Shown: positions 43,602 through 53,486 of the stretch, piece after piece
How the letters are laid out: each line of letters opens with the position of its first letter
Numbering within the stretch: the stretch's first letter is position 1
DNA from: an uncultured Ilumatobacter sp.
GTDB lineage: Bacteria > Actinomycetota > Acidimicrobiia > Acidimicrobiales > Ilumatobacteraceae
Reading direction: 5' to 3'
NCBI GenBank assembly: GCA_905480335.1
Contig: CAJQPY010000028.1
Location: 1-64,000, forward strand
Length of the DNA stretch: 64,000 nucleotides
The notes under the pieces: model-generated
Told to the model about the DNA's origin: nothing
The model's database searches: none
Seen by the model: the letters and a program-made list of their open reading frames with translations, nothing else
Translations under genes and position numbers: made by a program

Positions 43602-44819
43602 TCAGCTTCGCCAGGCGACGATCTCCCGGTCGATTTCCGCAATGCTCCGGCATCCGTTGAGCGCCATCGTGCGCTCAAGTCCCTCACGCATGAACGACAG
43701 CATCTGGTCGACACCGGCCTCACCTGCTGCGGCCAGTGCGTAAAGATAGGGGCGCCCGATCGACACTGCGTCTGCTCCCAACGCCAGAGCCTTGACGATG
43801 TCGGCACCACGCCGAACGCCACCATCACAGATGATCGTAGCCTGCTCCTGAAGCTCCTGCCGGACCGGCTCGACTAGCTCGATCGGTCGTGGCGCGTCGT
43901 CAAGCTGACGACCGCCATGATTCGACAGTCCGATTGCATCGACTCCAGCCACGACCGCCTGTTTCGCGTCTGCGACTGTCTGGACACCCTTCAACGCGAT
44001 CGGACCGTCCCAGAACGAGCGCAGCCAGTCGATATCGTCCCACGACAATGCCTGGTCGAACTGCGTCGCAACCTTCTCGGCGAGGGCAATCGGCTTCGAG
44101 CCGTCAGGCACTGAACTATTCTCCAAATTCGCGAACATGATCGGATCGTTCCGCAGAAAATCCCAGCTCCATCCAGGGTGAACTGCACCGTCGAGCAGTG
44201 TGCCGAGTCCAATCTTCGGTGGCAGTGAGAAGCCGCGCCGAACGTCACGTTCACGTCGACCAAGCACCGCCGTATCGACCGTGAGCCACAATGCGGTGTA
44301 GCCCGCCGCTGCAGAGCGCTGCACAAGCTCCTTGACTAAACCTCGATCTCGCCAGGTGTAGACCTGGAACCACTTGTTGCCGCCGTTGACCGTTGCCACC
44401 TCCTCAATCGAACGCGTCCCCATCGTCGACAACGAATACGGCACACCAGCGCGCTCGGCCGCTCGCGCCACGGCGAGCTCGCCTTGCGAATCGGCGATTC
44501 GGGTGTAGCCCGTCGGCGCAAGGATCAGCGGCATCGAAAGTGATTCTCCGAGAATGGTGGTGGTGGTGTCGAGCCTGCTGACATCGCGGAGAACTCGTGG
44601 CCTCCACTCCAAGCGGGAGAAGCTCGACGAGTTGCCCGAGAGAGTCCGTTCGTCCTCCGCCCCACCGTCGATGTAGTCAAAGACACCTCGAGGGATGCGA
44701 CGCTTCGCAATTCGTCGAAAATCGTCGACCGTTACACAACGCTGCAGACGCCGCTCGACCGGCGATAGCGAGACGTTCTGGAATCTCACCGTTTCGCGAA
44801 AGGTGTTGATGATGCTCAC
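43602..44819 (-). CDS. FMN-dependent alpha-hydroxy-acid oxidase/dehydrogenase
   Basis: 405 residues of the lactate dehydrogenase (LldD)/glycolate oxidase family. It has RRIPRGVFDYIDGGAEDE, LAPTGYTRI, the catalytic lysine region PIALKGV, the active-site His in LSNHGGRQLDDAPRPIE and FMN phosphate-binding ICDGGVRRGADIVKAL. Oxidises a 2-hydroxy acid such as L-lactate; the exact substrate and electron acceptor are not shown. GTG start at 44819 with TACGGT 7 nt upstream. A GntR regulator lies just upstream and may control it. Confidence 0.88.
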   Translation of the reverse strand: MSIINTFRETVRFQNVSLSPVERRLQRCVTVDDFRRIAKRRIPRGVFDYIDGGAEDERTLSGNSSSFSRLEWRPRVLRDVSRLDTTTTILGESLSMPLILAPTGYTRIADSQGELAVARAAERAGVPYSLSTMGTRSIEEVATVNGGNKWFQVYTWRDRGLVKELVQRSAAAGYTALWLTVDTAVLGRRERDVRRGFSLPPKIGLGTLLDGAVHPGWSWDFLRNDPIMFANLENSSVPDGSKPIALAEKVATQFDQALSWDDIDWLRSFWDGPIALKGVQTVADAKQAVVAGVDAIGLSNHGGRQLDDAPRPIELVEPVRQELQEQATIICDGGVRRGADIVKALALGADAVSIGRPYLYALAAAGEAGVDQMLSFMREGLERTMALNGCRSIAEIDREIVAWRS

Positions 44820-44826
44820 TCAGTCG

Positions 44827-44832
44827 ACCGTA
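44827..44832 (-). promoter_or_regulatory. Putative -10 element (TACGGT), leaderless
   Basis: TACGGT on the minus strand, 7 nt before the GTG at 44819. Confidence 0.5.
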
Positions 44833-44887
44833 TTACAACCACCGCCAGCTCGGGCCGATGACCAGCTCGACAAGACCTCGGGATCGG

Positions 44888-45613
44888 TCAGTCGACAATC
44901 CGGAATCCGCTCGGTGTCATGCTCGGCTCGGCCTGCGGGAGATCGACGACGAACTCTGTGCGATGCGCCGGAAACACATGCTCGCTAAGCAGCAGCGCGC
45001 AGCCCGCATGGTCGGTGGTCACCCGTTGGCAGCGCAGCAACGGTGCTCCGACCGGCACATCGAGAAGTGATGCATCGCCAGCCGACGCCAGGTCTGCTCC
45101 GATCGTCTGCGTTGCTCCACGCAACTGCACGTCGAGGAGTTCGTAGAACGGACGCCGTTCGACATCGCGCCGCGACAGCGTTGCGCCGAGGTCAGCCGGG
45201 CACCAGACCGTAACGACGGCAAATGGTTCGCCGTCGGCAAGGTTGACCCGCTTCACCCTAAGCACCTGGTCGACCCCAAGGATCTTTCGTACTCGTTCCG
45301 GAGCTGCTTCGAACGCGAACTCCTCGATCTTGCGTTCTGATAGCTTCCCGACGCCTTCGACGTGGGACTCGATGGTGGCTAACGACCCCAGAGACTGGCG
45401 CACGGGCTCGCCGGCCACGTACCAACCGAAGCCCTGGCGAGCAGCAATCAAACCGTCATCGCGCACGAGCTCAAGCGCGCGGCGAATCGTCACCCGCGAC
45501 GCGCCGAATTCAGCCGACATTTCGGACTCCGAGGGCAGAACGGAACCGACCGGCGCATCGCAGAACCGGCTCCGCAGTTCGCCGGCGATCTCCTGGTAGC
45601 GGATGTGCCTCAT
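44888..45613 (-). CDS. GntR-family transcriptional regulator with UTRA domain
   Basis: 241 residues. N-terminal winged helix (about 1-70): RYQEIAGELRSRFCDAPVG, LPSESEMSAEFGASRVTIR, DDGLIAARQGFGWYVA. A C-terminal UTRA effector domain (FEAAPERVRKILGVDQVLRV onward) is typical of the HutC subfamily, which senses small metabolites. It is coupled to the VOC gene by a 4-nt overlap and sits upstream of the hydroxy-acid oxidase, a plausible target. No operator was identified with confidence. Confidence 0.9.
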   Translation of the reverse strand: MRHIRYQEIAGELRSRFCDAPVGSVLPSESEMSAEFGASRVTIRRALELVRDDGLIAARQGFGWYVAGEPVRQSLGSLATIESHVEGVGKLSERKIEEFAFEAAPERVRKILGVDQVLRVKRVNLADGEPFAVVTVWCPADLGATLSRRDVERRPFYELLDVQLRGATQTIGADLASAGDASLLDVPVGAPLLRCQRVTTDHAGCALLLSEHVFPAHRTEFVVDLPQAEPSMTPSGFRIVD

Positions 45614-45990
45614 GCGTAAGCTCCTCCGTCCTCGATCAGTTCGATCCGATTACCGAATGGGTCGAACACGTGGCATCGCACCACCCCGACGATTTCATCG
45701 TTCCACGTTGCGTGTAGCCCGGACGTCGAGATGAAATCGGTCAACCCACGCATCGTGAACGCCGGGTGGGCCTTGCGCGCCGGCACGAAGGGATCCTCGA
45801 CCCCGACGTGGATCCGCACCGCACCGGATTCGAACCAGGCCCCACCCCGCGTCGCCATCACGGCGGGTTTCGGCACCTCGGCAAGGCCCAACACGTCAAC
45901 GTAAAACGCGCGCGCTGCGTCAGCGGATCCGGCCGGAATCGCCACTTGCACGTGATCGATACCAATCCATCGCACATTCTCGCTGGTCAT
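45610..45990 (-). CDS. VOC family (glyoxalase/dioxygenase fold) protein
   Basis: 126 residues from the ATG at 45990, which has a perfect AGGAGG (45999-46004) 8 nt upstream; the frame before it is unsupported. One glyoxalase unit: IGIDHVQVAIPAGSADAARAFY, GLAEVPKPAVMATRGGAWFE, VRIHVGVEDPF and HVFDPFGNRIELIE. His and Glu at the usual metal positions are present. Function could be lyase, dioxygenase or resistance. First gene of VOC-GntR. Confidence 0.85.
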   Translation of the reverse strand: MTSENVRWIGIDHVQVAIPAGSADAARAFYVDVLGLAEVPKPAVMATRGGAWFESGAVRIHVGVEDPFVPARKAHPAFTMRGLTDFISTSGLHATWNDEIVGVVRCHVFDPFGNRIELIEDGGAYA

Positions 45991-46049
45991 GATTCGGACC
46001 TCCTGGCCTGTCGATATCACCCCACCCTACTTGTATCTAACTTGTCTGC

Positions 46050-46055
46050 TATGGT
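46050..46055 (+). promoter_or_regulatory. Putative -10 element (TATGGT), leaderless acnA
   Basis: TATGGT ends 6 nt before the acnA ATG at 46062. Just upstream, ACTTGT occurs twice (46029 and 46040), a possible -35 or operator region. Confidence 0.45.
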
Positions 46056-46061
46056 TGCCGT

Positions 46062-48326
46062 ATGGCCACCGTCAGTGCAACCACTCCCGTCGAGCTCGTC
46101 GAGCAGGTCTACGCCGCCCTCCCGGGCAACGTCGAAATCGCTCGCAGCCGTCTCCAGCGACCACTTACGCTCACCGAGAAGATCCTCGTCAACCACCTCG
46201 CCGACCCCCAACTGCAGGAGCTTGAACGCGGTCACAGCTACGCCGACTTTCATCCCGACCGGGTTGCGATGCAGGACGCTACGGCGCAGATGGCGCTACT
46301 CCAGTTCATGACTGCAGGCCTCCCCGAGGTATCCGTGCCCTCGACCGTTCATTGTGACCACCTGATCCAGGCGAAGGTCGGCGCGGAGATCGATCTGGAC
46401 GTCGCCGTCGAGACGAACGCCGAGGTGTACGATTTTCTTAAGTCGGTCAGCGCCAATTACAACATTGGCTTCTGGGGCCCCGGCTCGGGCATTATCCACC
46501 AAGTTGTCCTCGAGAACTACGCCTTTCCGGGCGGCATGATGATCGGCACCGACAGCCACACCCCCAACGCTGGCGGACTCGGGATGGTTGCGATCGGTGT
46601 CGGCGGCGCCGACGCAGTTGACGTGATGACGGGATTCGCGTGGAACGTAAAGTGGCCCAAAGTGATCGGCGTCAAACTCACCGGCACCCTGTCCGACTGG
46701 TCAAGCCCAAAAGACGTCATTCTCGAAGTTGCCCGCCAGCTCACGGTAAAGGGCGGCACGGGTGCCATCGTGGAGTACCACGGCCCAGGCGCGGACTCGA
46801 TCTCGGCGACCGGCAAAGCGACGATCTGCAACATGGGCGCGGAAATCGGCGCCACCACCTCGGTGTTCGGTTACGACACCAACATGGGCCAGTACCTCAA
46901 GGCAACCGGGCGGGAAGCAATCGCCGACGCTGCCGACAGAGTTGTCGACCATCTTCGCCCCGACGACGGCGCGCTCTACGACGAACTGATCGAAGTCGAC
47001 CTCAGCCGACTAAAACCCCTGATCAATGGACCACACACGCCTGACCTCGCACATCGTGTCGGCACCGACGTCGGTGAGGCTGCTCACGAGAACGGCTGGC
47101 CGCTAGTCCCGTCCGCCGCGCTAATCGGATCGTGCACCAACTCGTCATACGAGGACATCACTCGTGCCGCCTCGATCGCTCGACAGGCTGCGAAACATGG
47201 ACTCACCGCGAAGGTCAATTTGATGATCACGCCAGGTTCCGAGCAAACGCGCGCAACAATCGAACGTGACGGTCTTCTCGCTGACCTCGAAGCCGTCGGA
47301 GCGACAGTGCTGGCCAATGCCTGCGGACCGCGCATCGGTCAGTGGAGCCGCCCCGAGTCAGTCACGAGCGAAATCAACACAATCGTCACCTCCTTCAACC
47401 GCAACTTCCCGAAACGGAACGACGGCTCGGCAAACACGCTTGCGTTTGTTACCTCGCCCGACACCGTGATGACGATCGCGCTGTCCGGTCGTCTCGACTT
47501 CGACCCCACCACCGACACGATCACTGCGCCGAGCGGAACCGAGGTTCACCTCGACGCACCCGTCGGCCAGGTGCTCCCCGACGCCGGTTACGACCCGGGC
47601 GAAGACACATTCACCGCTCCACCGTCGGACGGTCACGACGTTCCGATCGCAGTGAGCCCGGCGAGCGACCGCCTACAACTGCTCAAGCCGTTCGAGCCAG
47701 TTCCGCTCGAACGATTCAACGACCTCCCGGTTCTTGTCAAAGCTCAGGGCAAGTTCACCACCGACCACATCTCGATGGCCGGGCCCTGGCTCAAATATCG
47801 AGGCCACCTCGAAAACATCTCTGGAAATCTTTACCTTGGCGCAGTCAGTGCCTACGACGGGTACGAGGTCGGATTCGGAAAAAACCAGATCACCGGTGAA
47901 ACACAGGCATTCCCCGACATCGCCAAGGCGTACCACGAAGCGGATCAGCCTTGGGTCGTCATCGGCGACGAGAACATGGGTGAAGGATCGAGCCGCGAAC
48001 ACGCCGCTATGGAACCTCGTTTCCGTATGGGGCTCGTCGCCATCGCCCGCAGCTTCGCCCGGATCCATGAGACCAATCTGAAGAAGCAGGGCATGGTGCC
48101 GCTCACGTTCTCCGACCCGGCCGACTACGACAAGATCGATGAGGATGACCGCATCAGCGTCCTCGGCCTCCCGCCCGTGCCCGACGAAACCGTCACCTGC
48201 CGAATCACCAAGCCGGACGGCTCGACGGTCGACTTCGAGTGCAACCACACCTTCAGCCCAGAGCAGGTCGACTGGTTCCAGGCCGGATCAGCGCTCAACA
48301 TCATTCGCCAGAAGTCGGCTGGCTGA
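46062..48326 (+). CDS. acnA: Mitochondrial-type aconitate hydratase with an altered Fe-S ligand
   Basis: TCA-cycle interconversion of citrate and isocitrate. 754 residues, the mitochondrial-type length. Catalytic residues are present in [35 protein letters not shown] and [15 protein letters not shown]. Iron-sulfur ligands Cys358 ([11 protein letters not shown]) and Cys421 are present. The third ligand position, normally Cys in ACGPCIGQW, is Arg424 (ACGPRIGQW, codon CGC at 47331-47333, one transition from TGC). Otherwise the gene is intact and full length. Activity is therefore uncertain. Confidence 0.93.
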   Translation: MATVSATTPVELVEQVYAALPGNVEIARSRLQRPLTLTEKILVNHLADPQLQELERGHSYADFHPDRVAMQDATAQMALLQFMTAGLPEVSVPSTVHCDHLIQAKVGAEIDLDVAVETNAEVYDFLKSVSANYNIGFWGPGSGIIHQVVLENYAFPGGMMIGTDSHTPNAGGLGMVAIGVGGADAVDVMTGFAWNVKWPKVIGVKLTGTLSDWSSPKDVILEVARQLTVKGGTGAIVEYHGPGADSISATGKATICNMGAEIGATTSVFGYDTNMGQYLKATGREAIADAADRVVDHLRPDDGALYDELIEVDLSRLKPLINGPHTPDLAHRVGTDVGEAAHENGWPLVPSAALIGSCTNSSYEDITRAASIARQAAKHGLTAKVNLMITPGSEQTRATIERDGLLADLEAVGATVLANACGPRIGQWSRPESVTSEINTIVTSFNRNFPKRNDGSANTLAFVTSPDTVMTIALSGRLDFDPTTDTITAPSGTEVHLDAPVGQVLPDAGYDPGEDTFTAPPSDGHDVPIAVSPASDRLQLLKPFEPVPLERFNDLPVLVKAQGKFTTDHISMAGPWLKYRGHLENISGNLYLGAVSAYDGYEVGFGKNQITGETQAFPDIAKAYHEADQPWVVIGDENMGEGSSREHAAMEPRFRMGLVAIARSFARIHETNLKKQGMVPLTFSDPADYDKIDEDDRISVLGLPPVPDETVTCRITKPDGSTVDFECNHTFSPEQVDWFQAGSALNIIRQKSAG

Positions 48327-48333
48327 CGCTCCG

Positions 48334-48774
48334 TTGGCCAGATCAAAGAAGCAGCGCGAGCAGCATCGGACGTCATATTCTGACGCTGGCACCCATGCCG
48401 AGATCATCATCCCGTTCCAGTCGTTCGAGACGGCAGACGGAGCGACAATCGCTCGGTGGGCCGAGGTCACCCGCCGCTTCGGCTCCGTGACGTCCTACCC
48501 GGCCTCACTCGGTGCCGGGCCGAGTTCGATTGCACTGGTACTCGACAATTTCGCCTTCGACCTGTATGTCGACGATCGCTTTGTAGCGACAGGTACCCAC
48601 GACGGCACTACGTTTCGCAACCTCGCGGTCGAACACGGCGTGTCGGTGTACCTCACCCAGAACATCGACGTCCGACGGTCGACGCCGTCCGACTTCGATG
48701 CCGCCGCTGCCCGGGGACACATCGTCGGATCACGCGTTGCGGCGTTCGGTGTCAACACCCTCGGAGTGCGGTAA
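48334..48774 (+). CDS. Hypothetical protein downstream of aconitase
   Basis: 146 residues if started at the TTG at 48334, 7 nt after the acnA stop; no in-frame ATG exists before the conserved-looking part. Lys/Arg-rich start (ARSKKQREQHR), then a mixed alpha/beta sequence without membrane segments (EIIIPFQSFETADGATIARW, SIALVLDNFAFDLYVDDRF). Not recognised. Probably co-transcribed with acnA. Its 3' end lies opposite an open frame next to the sulfatase pseudogene. Confidence 0.5.
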   Translation: MARSKKQREQHRTSYSDAGTHAEIIIPFQSFETADGATIARWAEVTRRFGSVTSYPASLGAGPSSIALVLDNFAFDLYVDDRFVATGTHDGTTFRNLAVEHGVSVYLTQNIDVRRSTPSDFDAAAARGHIVGSRVAAFGVNTLGVR

Positions 48775-48818
48775 GCGAACGACCGCCTGGTCCGCAGTTT
48801 CCTCGCTAGTGAGCTGGA

Positions 48819-49315
48819 TCAGGCTCCACGGCCTGCCACGACGTCGTTTAGGTAGATGATTGCGCATGTACTGGTTCGCTCCAGCGGTCATCGGCTGATA
48901 CTCCAACGCAGAAAAGCGTCCTTGTCGCATTGCCATGTCGATGAGCGCACGGTCCTGCTGATTCGAGCGAACCCCTGCGTCGGTTTTGTCGGGATCCCAT
49001 CGTCGCAGCACATCCCTCGTGAAGTCGGCCATAACGTCCATGAAGTCGGCATCACCAACCAGGTTCACCAGCTCGTGCGGATCGCGTTCGAGTTGAGCTG
49101 GCCGATCATCATCGCGAAACGAGCGGGTGCACACAGCGGACTGTTCGAGTATGCCGAGCTGAACGTGACCCCTGCTCGGCCAGCCGGTTGATGTTGGGGT
49201 GACAGTCGGGCCCGCCGTGGAGCGCAAGGAGCGGCGCCGCCAACTGGTCCGCCATGATCAGCAGGATGTGCGGCCCTATGACGTGGTGAGGCAGCCCCAC
49301 CACGTGGCTCGTCAC
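48819..49315 (-). pseudogene. betC: Choline-sulfatase pseudogene, internally deleted and frameshifted
   Basis: The ATG at 49315 overlaps the choline dehydrogenase stop (ATGA). The start reads PHILLIMADQLAAPLLALHG and NINRLAEQG, a sulfatase N-terminus. A one-base loss in a C run at 49169-49172 moves VTFSSAYSNSPLCAPARF, with the intact CxPxR active site at 49119-49133, into another frame. About 350 residues are then missing (junction near 49092-49099), and the C-terminal part resumes in a third frame with RDPHELVNLVGDADF, EYQPMTAGANQYMRNH. A further shift near 48855-48862 precedes LNDVVAGRGA and the original stop at 48819. Confidence 0.85.
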
Positions 49316-50991
49316 CGTCGTCCGACCTCGGTCCCGGTGCCGCGATATACCTCGGTGTGGTCGGGCGGGAGCGGTGTGTTGCCGAGGATCAGGTCCGCAG
49401 CCTTCTCGGCAATCATCATCGTGGGCGCATAGGTGTTGCCATTGCTGACATTCGGCATGCAGCCCGCATCGACAACGCGCAGTCCCTCGGTGCCCCAGAC
49501 CCGCATTGATTCAGGATCAAGCACCGCCATCGGATCACTCTGTGCCCCGATCCGAGTGGTGCACGACGGATGCAGTGCGGTCTCTGAGTCGCGAGCGACC
49601 CACTCCATGATCTCCTCATCCGTCTCGACCGACGGACCGGGTGAGATCTCACCAGCATTGAACGACTCGAACGCCGGCTGGGTCAGGATCCGACGTGCGG
49701 TCCGGACCGCTTCGATCCACTCCCGCCGATCTTGCTCGGTCGACAGGTAGTTGAACTGGACGGCCGGATGCTCACGCGGATTGGTCGACGTGATCTTCAC
49801 GGTGCCCCGGGCGTCGGAGTACATCGGCCCGACATGCACCTGGTACCCGTGCTCGATCTTCACGTTGCTGCCGTCAGGTCGGCTCGGCGACGAACCGTCA
49901 TAGCGAATCGCAATCGGGAGAAAATGGAACATCAGGTTCGGATACGACTCGTCCGGATTGCTCTTTACGAATGCTCCCGCCTCGAAGTGGTTTGATGCTC
50001 CGGGCCCCCTACGGAACAGCCACTGCAACCCGATCCAAGGCTTCTTCCAGTGCGCAAGATGTGGCTGGATCGTCACCGGTCGCTTCGACTCGTACTGGAT
50101 GTACACCTCGAGGTGATCCTGCAGGTTTTCTCCGACGCCAGGGAGCTCGGCCACCACGTCAATCCCGAGCGAACAGAGGTGTTCCGGATCGCCAACCCCC
50201 GACAGCTGCAGGAGCTGTGGGCTGTTGAACGCTCCGCCGCACAGAACGACCTCTCCAGCAGCAATCATCTCTACGCCGCGACCCCTCGCAACTTCGACAC
50301 CGATCGCCCGGGTGCCGTCGAAGACGACGCTGTTCACGTGCGTGCTCGTCATCAAGTCGAGGTTCGGTCGGTTGAGCACTGGGTGGAGGTACGCCCGAGC
50401 TGCGCTCAATCGGCGTCCGCGAAACACGTTCTTGTCGAATGCAGCGAAGCCTTCCTGACGGAACCCGTTGACGTCGTCGGTTCGATTGAATCCGGCCTCG
50501 ACCCCAGCGTCGAGCCATGCGTCGAAGAGGGGCGACTCCGCTGGTCCTCGCTCGAGCTTGAGTGGACCGTCGTCGTTGCGCAAGCCGTCAGCTCCGGCGA
50601 GACAGGTTTCCATCCGTTTGAAATACGGAAGGCAGTGTGCCCAGTCCCAGCTTTCGAGGCCAGGCAACGATCCCCACTTGTCGTAGTCCATCGGGTTGCC
50701 GCGCTGAAATATCATCCCGTTGATGCTCGATGAGCCACCCAACACCTTGCCCCGAGCGTGATAGACCCGCCGTCCGTCCATGAACGGTTCGGGTTCGGAT
50801 TCGTACTTCCAGTCGTAGAAGCGGCTGCCGATGGGGAACGCCAATGCCGCAGGCATGTGAATGAACACGTCCCACTTCCAATCGCGTCGGCCTGCCTCGA
50901 TGAGTAGCACCCGATTGGCTGAGTCGGCGCTCAGGCGGTTAGCGAGGGCGCACCCAGCAGAGCCACCGCCGACGATCACATAGTCGTACAC
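49312..50991 (-). CDS. betA: Choline dehydrogenase (GMC oxidoreductase)
   Basis: FAD enzyme oxidising choline toward glycine betaine, or a related alcohol. 559 residues: [19 protein letters not shown] (FAD motif), [20 protein letters not shown] and [15 protein letters not shown] (GMC signatures). Catalytic His is in [10 protein letters not shown], and the end [20 protein letters not shown] is typical of BetA. The reading frame is intact. Choline use is supported by the coupled sulfatase remnant downstream. GTG start at 50991; a short inverted repeat GGCAG-CTGCC lies at 50992-51006. No betaine-aldehyde dehydrogenase is in the window. Confidence 0.8.
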   Translation of the reverse strand: MYDYVIVGGGSAGCALANRLSADSANRVLLIEAGRRDWKWDVFIHMPAALAFPIGSRFYDWKYESEPEPFMDGRRVYHARGKVLGGSSSINGMIFQRGNPMDYDKWGSLPGLESWDWAHCLPYFKRMETCLAGADGLRNDDGPLKLERGPAESPLFDAWLDAGVEAGFNRTDDVNGFRQEGFAAFDKNVFRGRRLSAARAYLHPVLNRPNLDLMTSTHVNSVVFDGTRAIGVEVARGRGVEMIAAGEVVLCGGAFNSPQLLQLSGVGDPEHLCSLGIDVVAELPGVGENLQDHLEVYIQYESKRPVTIQPHLAHWKKPWIGLQWLFRRGPGASNHFEAGAFVKSNPDESYPNLMFHFLPIAIRYDGSSPSRPDGSNVKIEHGYQVHVGPMYSDARGTVKITSTNPREHPAVQFNYLSTEQDRREWIEAVRTARRILTQPAFESFNAGEISPGPSVETDEEIMEWVARDSETALHPSCTTRIGAQSDPMAVLDPESMRVWGTEGLRVVDAGCMPNVSNGNTYAPTMMIAEKAADLILGNTPLPPDHTEVYRGTGTEVGRR

Positions 50992-51045
50992 GGCAGGTAG
51001 TCTGCCAGCACCACGGCTCGGCCGCTTCGGTGAGCCGTCGGGCCG

Positions 51046-51415
51046 CTATTCGGGAGCGCAGCAGACCGCTTCGACGTTGTTGCCGCCGGGGTCGCGCACG
51101 GATCCCCCGTAGTAATTCTGGGGGTACTCCGACCAGACACGGGGCAGATAAAACACGTCTGCACCTGCGGCGACTGCTGCAGGGCGAGGGGGCCCACGGA
51201 GGCGCTGTCGGGAGCGGAGAACGCGACGTGCGACTCGCGAAAACCGTTGCCGTGGTTTACTTGCCAATTCAGAAGTCCGACATCGGGGGAACTCCGCGGT
51301 GGATCACCTCGCCGAAGTCCATGATCCGAGTCCCACCGAGGGTTGCGAAACCAGTGTCGTAGAAGGCGGCGCTCGCCTCGACGTCGACACACTGGATGGA
51401 CAGGTGATTGAGCAT
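51046..51415 (-). pseudogene. VOC family protein pseudogene
   Basis: A single glyoxalase-type unit is recognisable across three frames. MLNHLSIQCVDVEASAAFYD to GVPPMSDF comes first, then an in-frame TGA where Trp is expected, then IGK and TAA where Gln is expected. After a one-base loss, GNGFRESHVAFSAPDSASV follows in a second frame. After a second shift near 51200, AAVAAGADVF, NYYGGSVRDPGGNNVEAV follows in a third. Two stops and two shifts in 370 bp show a long-dead gene just upstream of choline dehydrogenase. Confidence 0.82.
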
Positions 51416-51495
51416 CTGTTGATTGTCGTACGCTCGACCGTGCTCCTTCAACGATCACTCGGACAGACGACCTCTGGAACGGTCGTGGTGTGTCG

Positions 51496-52269
51496 TCAGT
51501 CGGCGTCGATGGTGGCGCGGACCTCGGCGACGTAGTCGCCGACAGCATCCGGGCCGGATTCGATCAGCCGACGCACCATGCTGGCGCCTTGAATCACTCC
51601 GTCGGCGACCCGAGTCACCTCGTAGGCCTGCGCGGCGTTCGAGACGCCGACTCCGACCAGGACCGGCACATCGGTGACGGCCTTGAGCCGAGCGGCAAGA
51701 TCAGTGGCGGTCTGCGCCAACGATGCGCGCTCGCCGGTCACGCCGAGTAATCCGACCGAGTACAGGAAACCGCGTGCTCGACCAGCCACTCGCGGTAACC
51801 GCTCATCGGGGGCCGTCGGCGCGGCCAACATGATCGTCTCGATGTCATGAGCATCGGCAGCGTCGCACCAAGGGCCGGACTCCTCCAATGGGAGGTCCGG
51901 AAGGATTGCGGCCGAGATGCCCGAGCGTTCGAGGTGAGCGGCAAAGCGCTCGGGCCCCGGATGATGCACGAGGTTGTAATAGGTCATGACGGCCAGCGGG
52001 ATGTCGACGTCGAGGCTGGGCACCTCGTCGAGGATCGCGGTCGGTGTGATTCCGGCATCGAGCGCCGCTTGACTCGCCTGTTGGATAACCGGACCGTCCA
52101 TCACCGGATCGGAGAAAGGGATCCCGATCTCGACTGCATCGGCGCCGTTCGCCGCACAGGCACGGATCGCATCCTGCCAGCCCGGGTAGCCACCGGTGAT
52201 GTACGGAACGAGCAGCTTGCGCCCGGACGCTCGCTTCGTTCGGAACTCAGTCTCCATCCGACCCATCAC
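51496..52269 (-). CDS. trpA: Tryptophan synthase alpha chain
   Basis: Cleaves indole-glycerol phosphate to indole and glyceraldehyde 3-phosphate. 257 residues. Catalytic Glu and Asp sit in [19 protein letters not shown] and [19 protein letters not shown] and [12 protein letters not shown] bind phosphate. The ATG at 52269 overlaps the trpB stop by 4 nt (ATGA); Met5 is an alternative. Last gene of trpF-trpB-trpA. Confidence 0.96.
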   Translation of the reverse strand: MMGRMETEFRTKRASGRKLLVPYITGGYPGWQDAIRACAANGADAVEIGIPFSDPVMDGPVIQQASQAALDAGITPTAILDEVPSLDVDIPLAVMTYYNLVHHPGPERFAAHLERSGISAAILPDLPLEESGPWCDAADAHDIETIMLAAPTAPDERLPRVAGRARGFLYSVGLLGVTGERASLAQTATDLAARLKAVTDVPVLVGVGVSNAAQAYEVTRVADGVIQGASMVRRLIESGPDAVGDYVAEVRATIDAD

Positions 52270-53441
52270 AGCTGCGCGTCCAGAATGTCCATCATCTGGG
52301 CAACGTCCTTATCGCCGCGTCCGGAAAGGTTCATCAGGACCGTCTGGCCCTGGATCTCTGGGGCAGTGCGACTAATCCACGCAACAGCGTGGGCGCACTC
52401 GAGGGCGGGGATGATCCCCTCAGTCTCCGAGAGCAGCCGGAACCCCTCGATCACCTCTGCGTCAGTGACGCTCGGGTATTCGGCGCGTCCGATGGAGGCG
52501 AGGTGCGAGTGCTCAGGGCCGACCCCCGGGTAGTCGAGGCCTGCGGAAATCGACAGCGCCTCTTCGACTTGTCCGACCTCGTCCTGCATCAGAAAGCTGC
52601 GTGAACCGTGGACCACGCCCGGCGTCCCTCGGCCGACAGCAGCGCCCCCCACCGGCTCTACGCCGACGAGGCGGACATCGGATTCGTCGACGAAGCCCGA
52701 GAAGATGCCTATCGCGTTCGACCCGCCGCCCACACACGCCACGACGACGTCGGGCATTGAGCCGGTCGTCGTGCTGATCTGCGCGTGAGCCTCATCGCCG
52801 ATGATCGACTGGAACTGACGGACCATGAACGGATACGGATGCGGCCCGACGACCGACCCCAGACAGAAGTGGGTGTCGGACACATTGGCGACCCAGTGGC
52901 GCATCGCCTCGTTGACTGCATCTTTCAGCGTCCGACTACCGCTGTGCACCGCTTCGACCTCGGCGCCGAGGAGCTTCATCCGAAAGACGTTGAGGGCTTG
53001 GCGTTCGACGTCGACTGCACCCATGTATACCTTGCATTCGAGACCCATCAGCGCGGCTGCGGTCGCACTCGCTACACCATGTTGGCCGGCCCCGGTGTCG
53101 GCGACGATCCGCTTCTTGCCCATCCGCTTCGCCAATAGCGTCTGGCCGATGACGTTGTTGATCTTGTGCGACCCGGTGTGGTTGAGATCTTCGCGTTTGA
53201 GAATCAAGCGGATGCCGAGCCGCTCGCCGAGGTTATGACACTCGGTCAGAATCGACGGTCGCCCAGAGTACTGGGTATGCACTCGTGTCAGCTCGGAGCG
53301 AAACTGCGGATCGGTCCACGCCTCGGAGAAGGCAGTTTCGAGCTCTTGGCACGCAGGGACGAGAGTTTCGGGAACAAATCGCCCCCCGAACTCGCCAAAG
53401 CGACCGGTCTCGTTAGGAGGTGCGTTCAGCGTATCCGTCAT
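52266..53441 (-). CDS. trpB: Tryptophan synthase beta chain
   Basis: PLP enzyme condensing indole and serine to tryptophan. 391 residues. PLP-binding Lys in [13 protein letters not shown], phosphate loop [12 protein letters not shown], and [18 protein letters not shown] at the start. It has no Shine-Dalgarno. Instead a perfect 13-bp hairpin ends 4 nt before its ATG, between trpF and trpB. Confidence 0.97.
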   Translation of the reverse strand: MTDTLNAPPNETGRFGEFGGRFVPETLVPACQELETAFSEAWTDPQFRSELTRVHTQYSGRPSILTECHNLGERLGIRLILKREDLNHTGSHKINNVIGQTLLAKRMGKKRIVADTGAGQHGVASATAAALMGLECKVYMGAVDVERQALNVFRMKLLGAEVEAVHSGSRTLKDAVNEAMRHWVANVSDTHFCLGSVVGPHPYPFMVRQFQSIIGDEAHAQISTTTGSMPDVVVACVGGGSNAIGIFSGFVDESDVRLVGVEPVGGAAVGRGTPGVVHGSRSFLMQDEVGQVEEALSISAGLDYPGVGPEHSHLASIGRAEYPSVTDAEVIEGFRLLSETEGIIPALECAHAVAWISRTAPEIQGQTVLMNLSGRGDKDVAQMMDILDAQL

Positions 53442-53445
53442 CGGT

Positions 53446-53474
53446 GCCGAGGGTACCCAGCGGGTACCCTCGGC
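53446..53474 (-). promoter_or_regulatory. Perfect 13-bp hairpin in the trpF-trpB gap
   Basis: On the minus strand GCCGAGGGTACCC-GCT-GGGTACCCTCGGC, ending 4 nt before the trpB ATG and starting 12 nt after the trpF stop. No T run follows, so it is not a classic terminator. It occupies the place of the trpB ribosome-binding site and could block initiation or direct mRNA processing. Confidence 0.6.
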
Positions 53475-53486
53475 CGGGCAGCGGTG

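Noticed and set aside
48730-49227. 165-codon minus frame as an intact gene
   Set aside because: It is the C-terminal part of choline-sulfatase joined to out-of-frame N-terminal sequence and reading past the original stop at 48819; treated as pseudogene.
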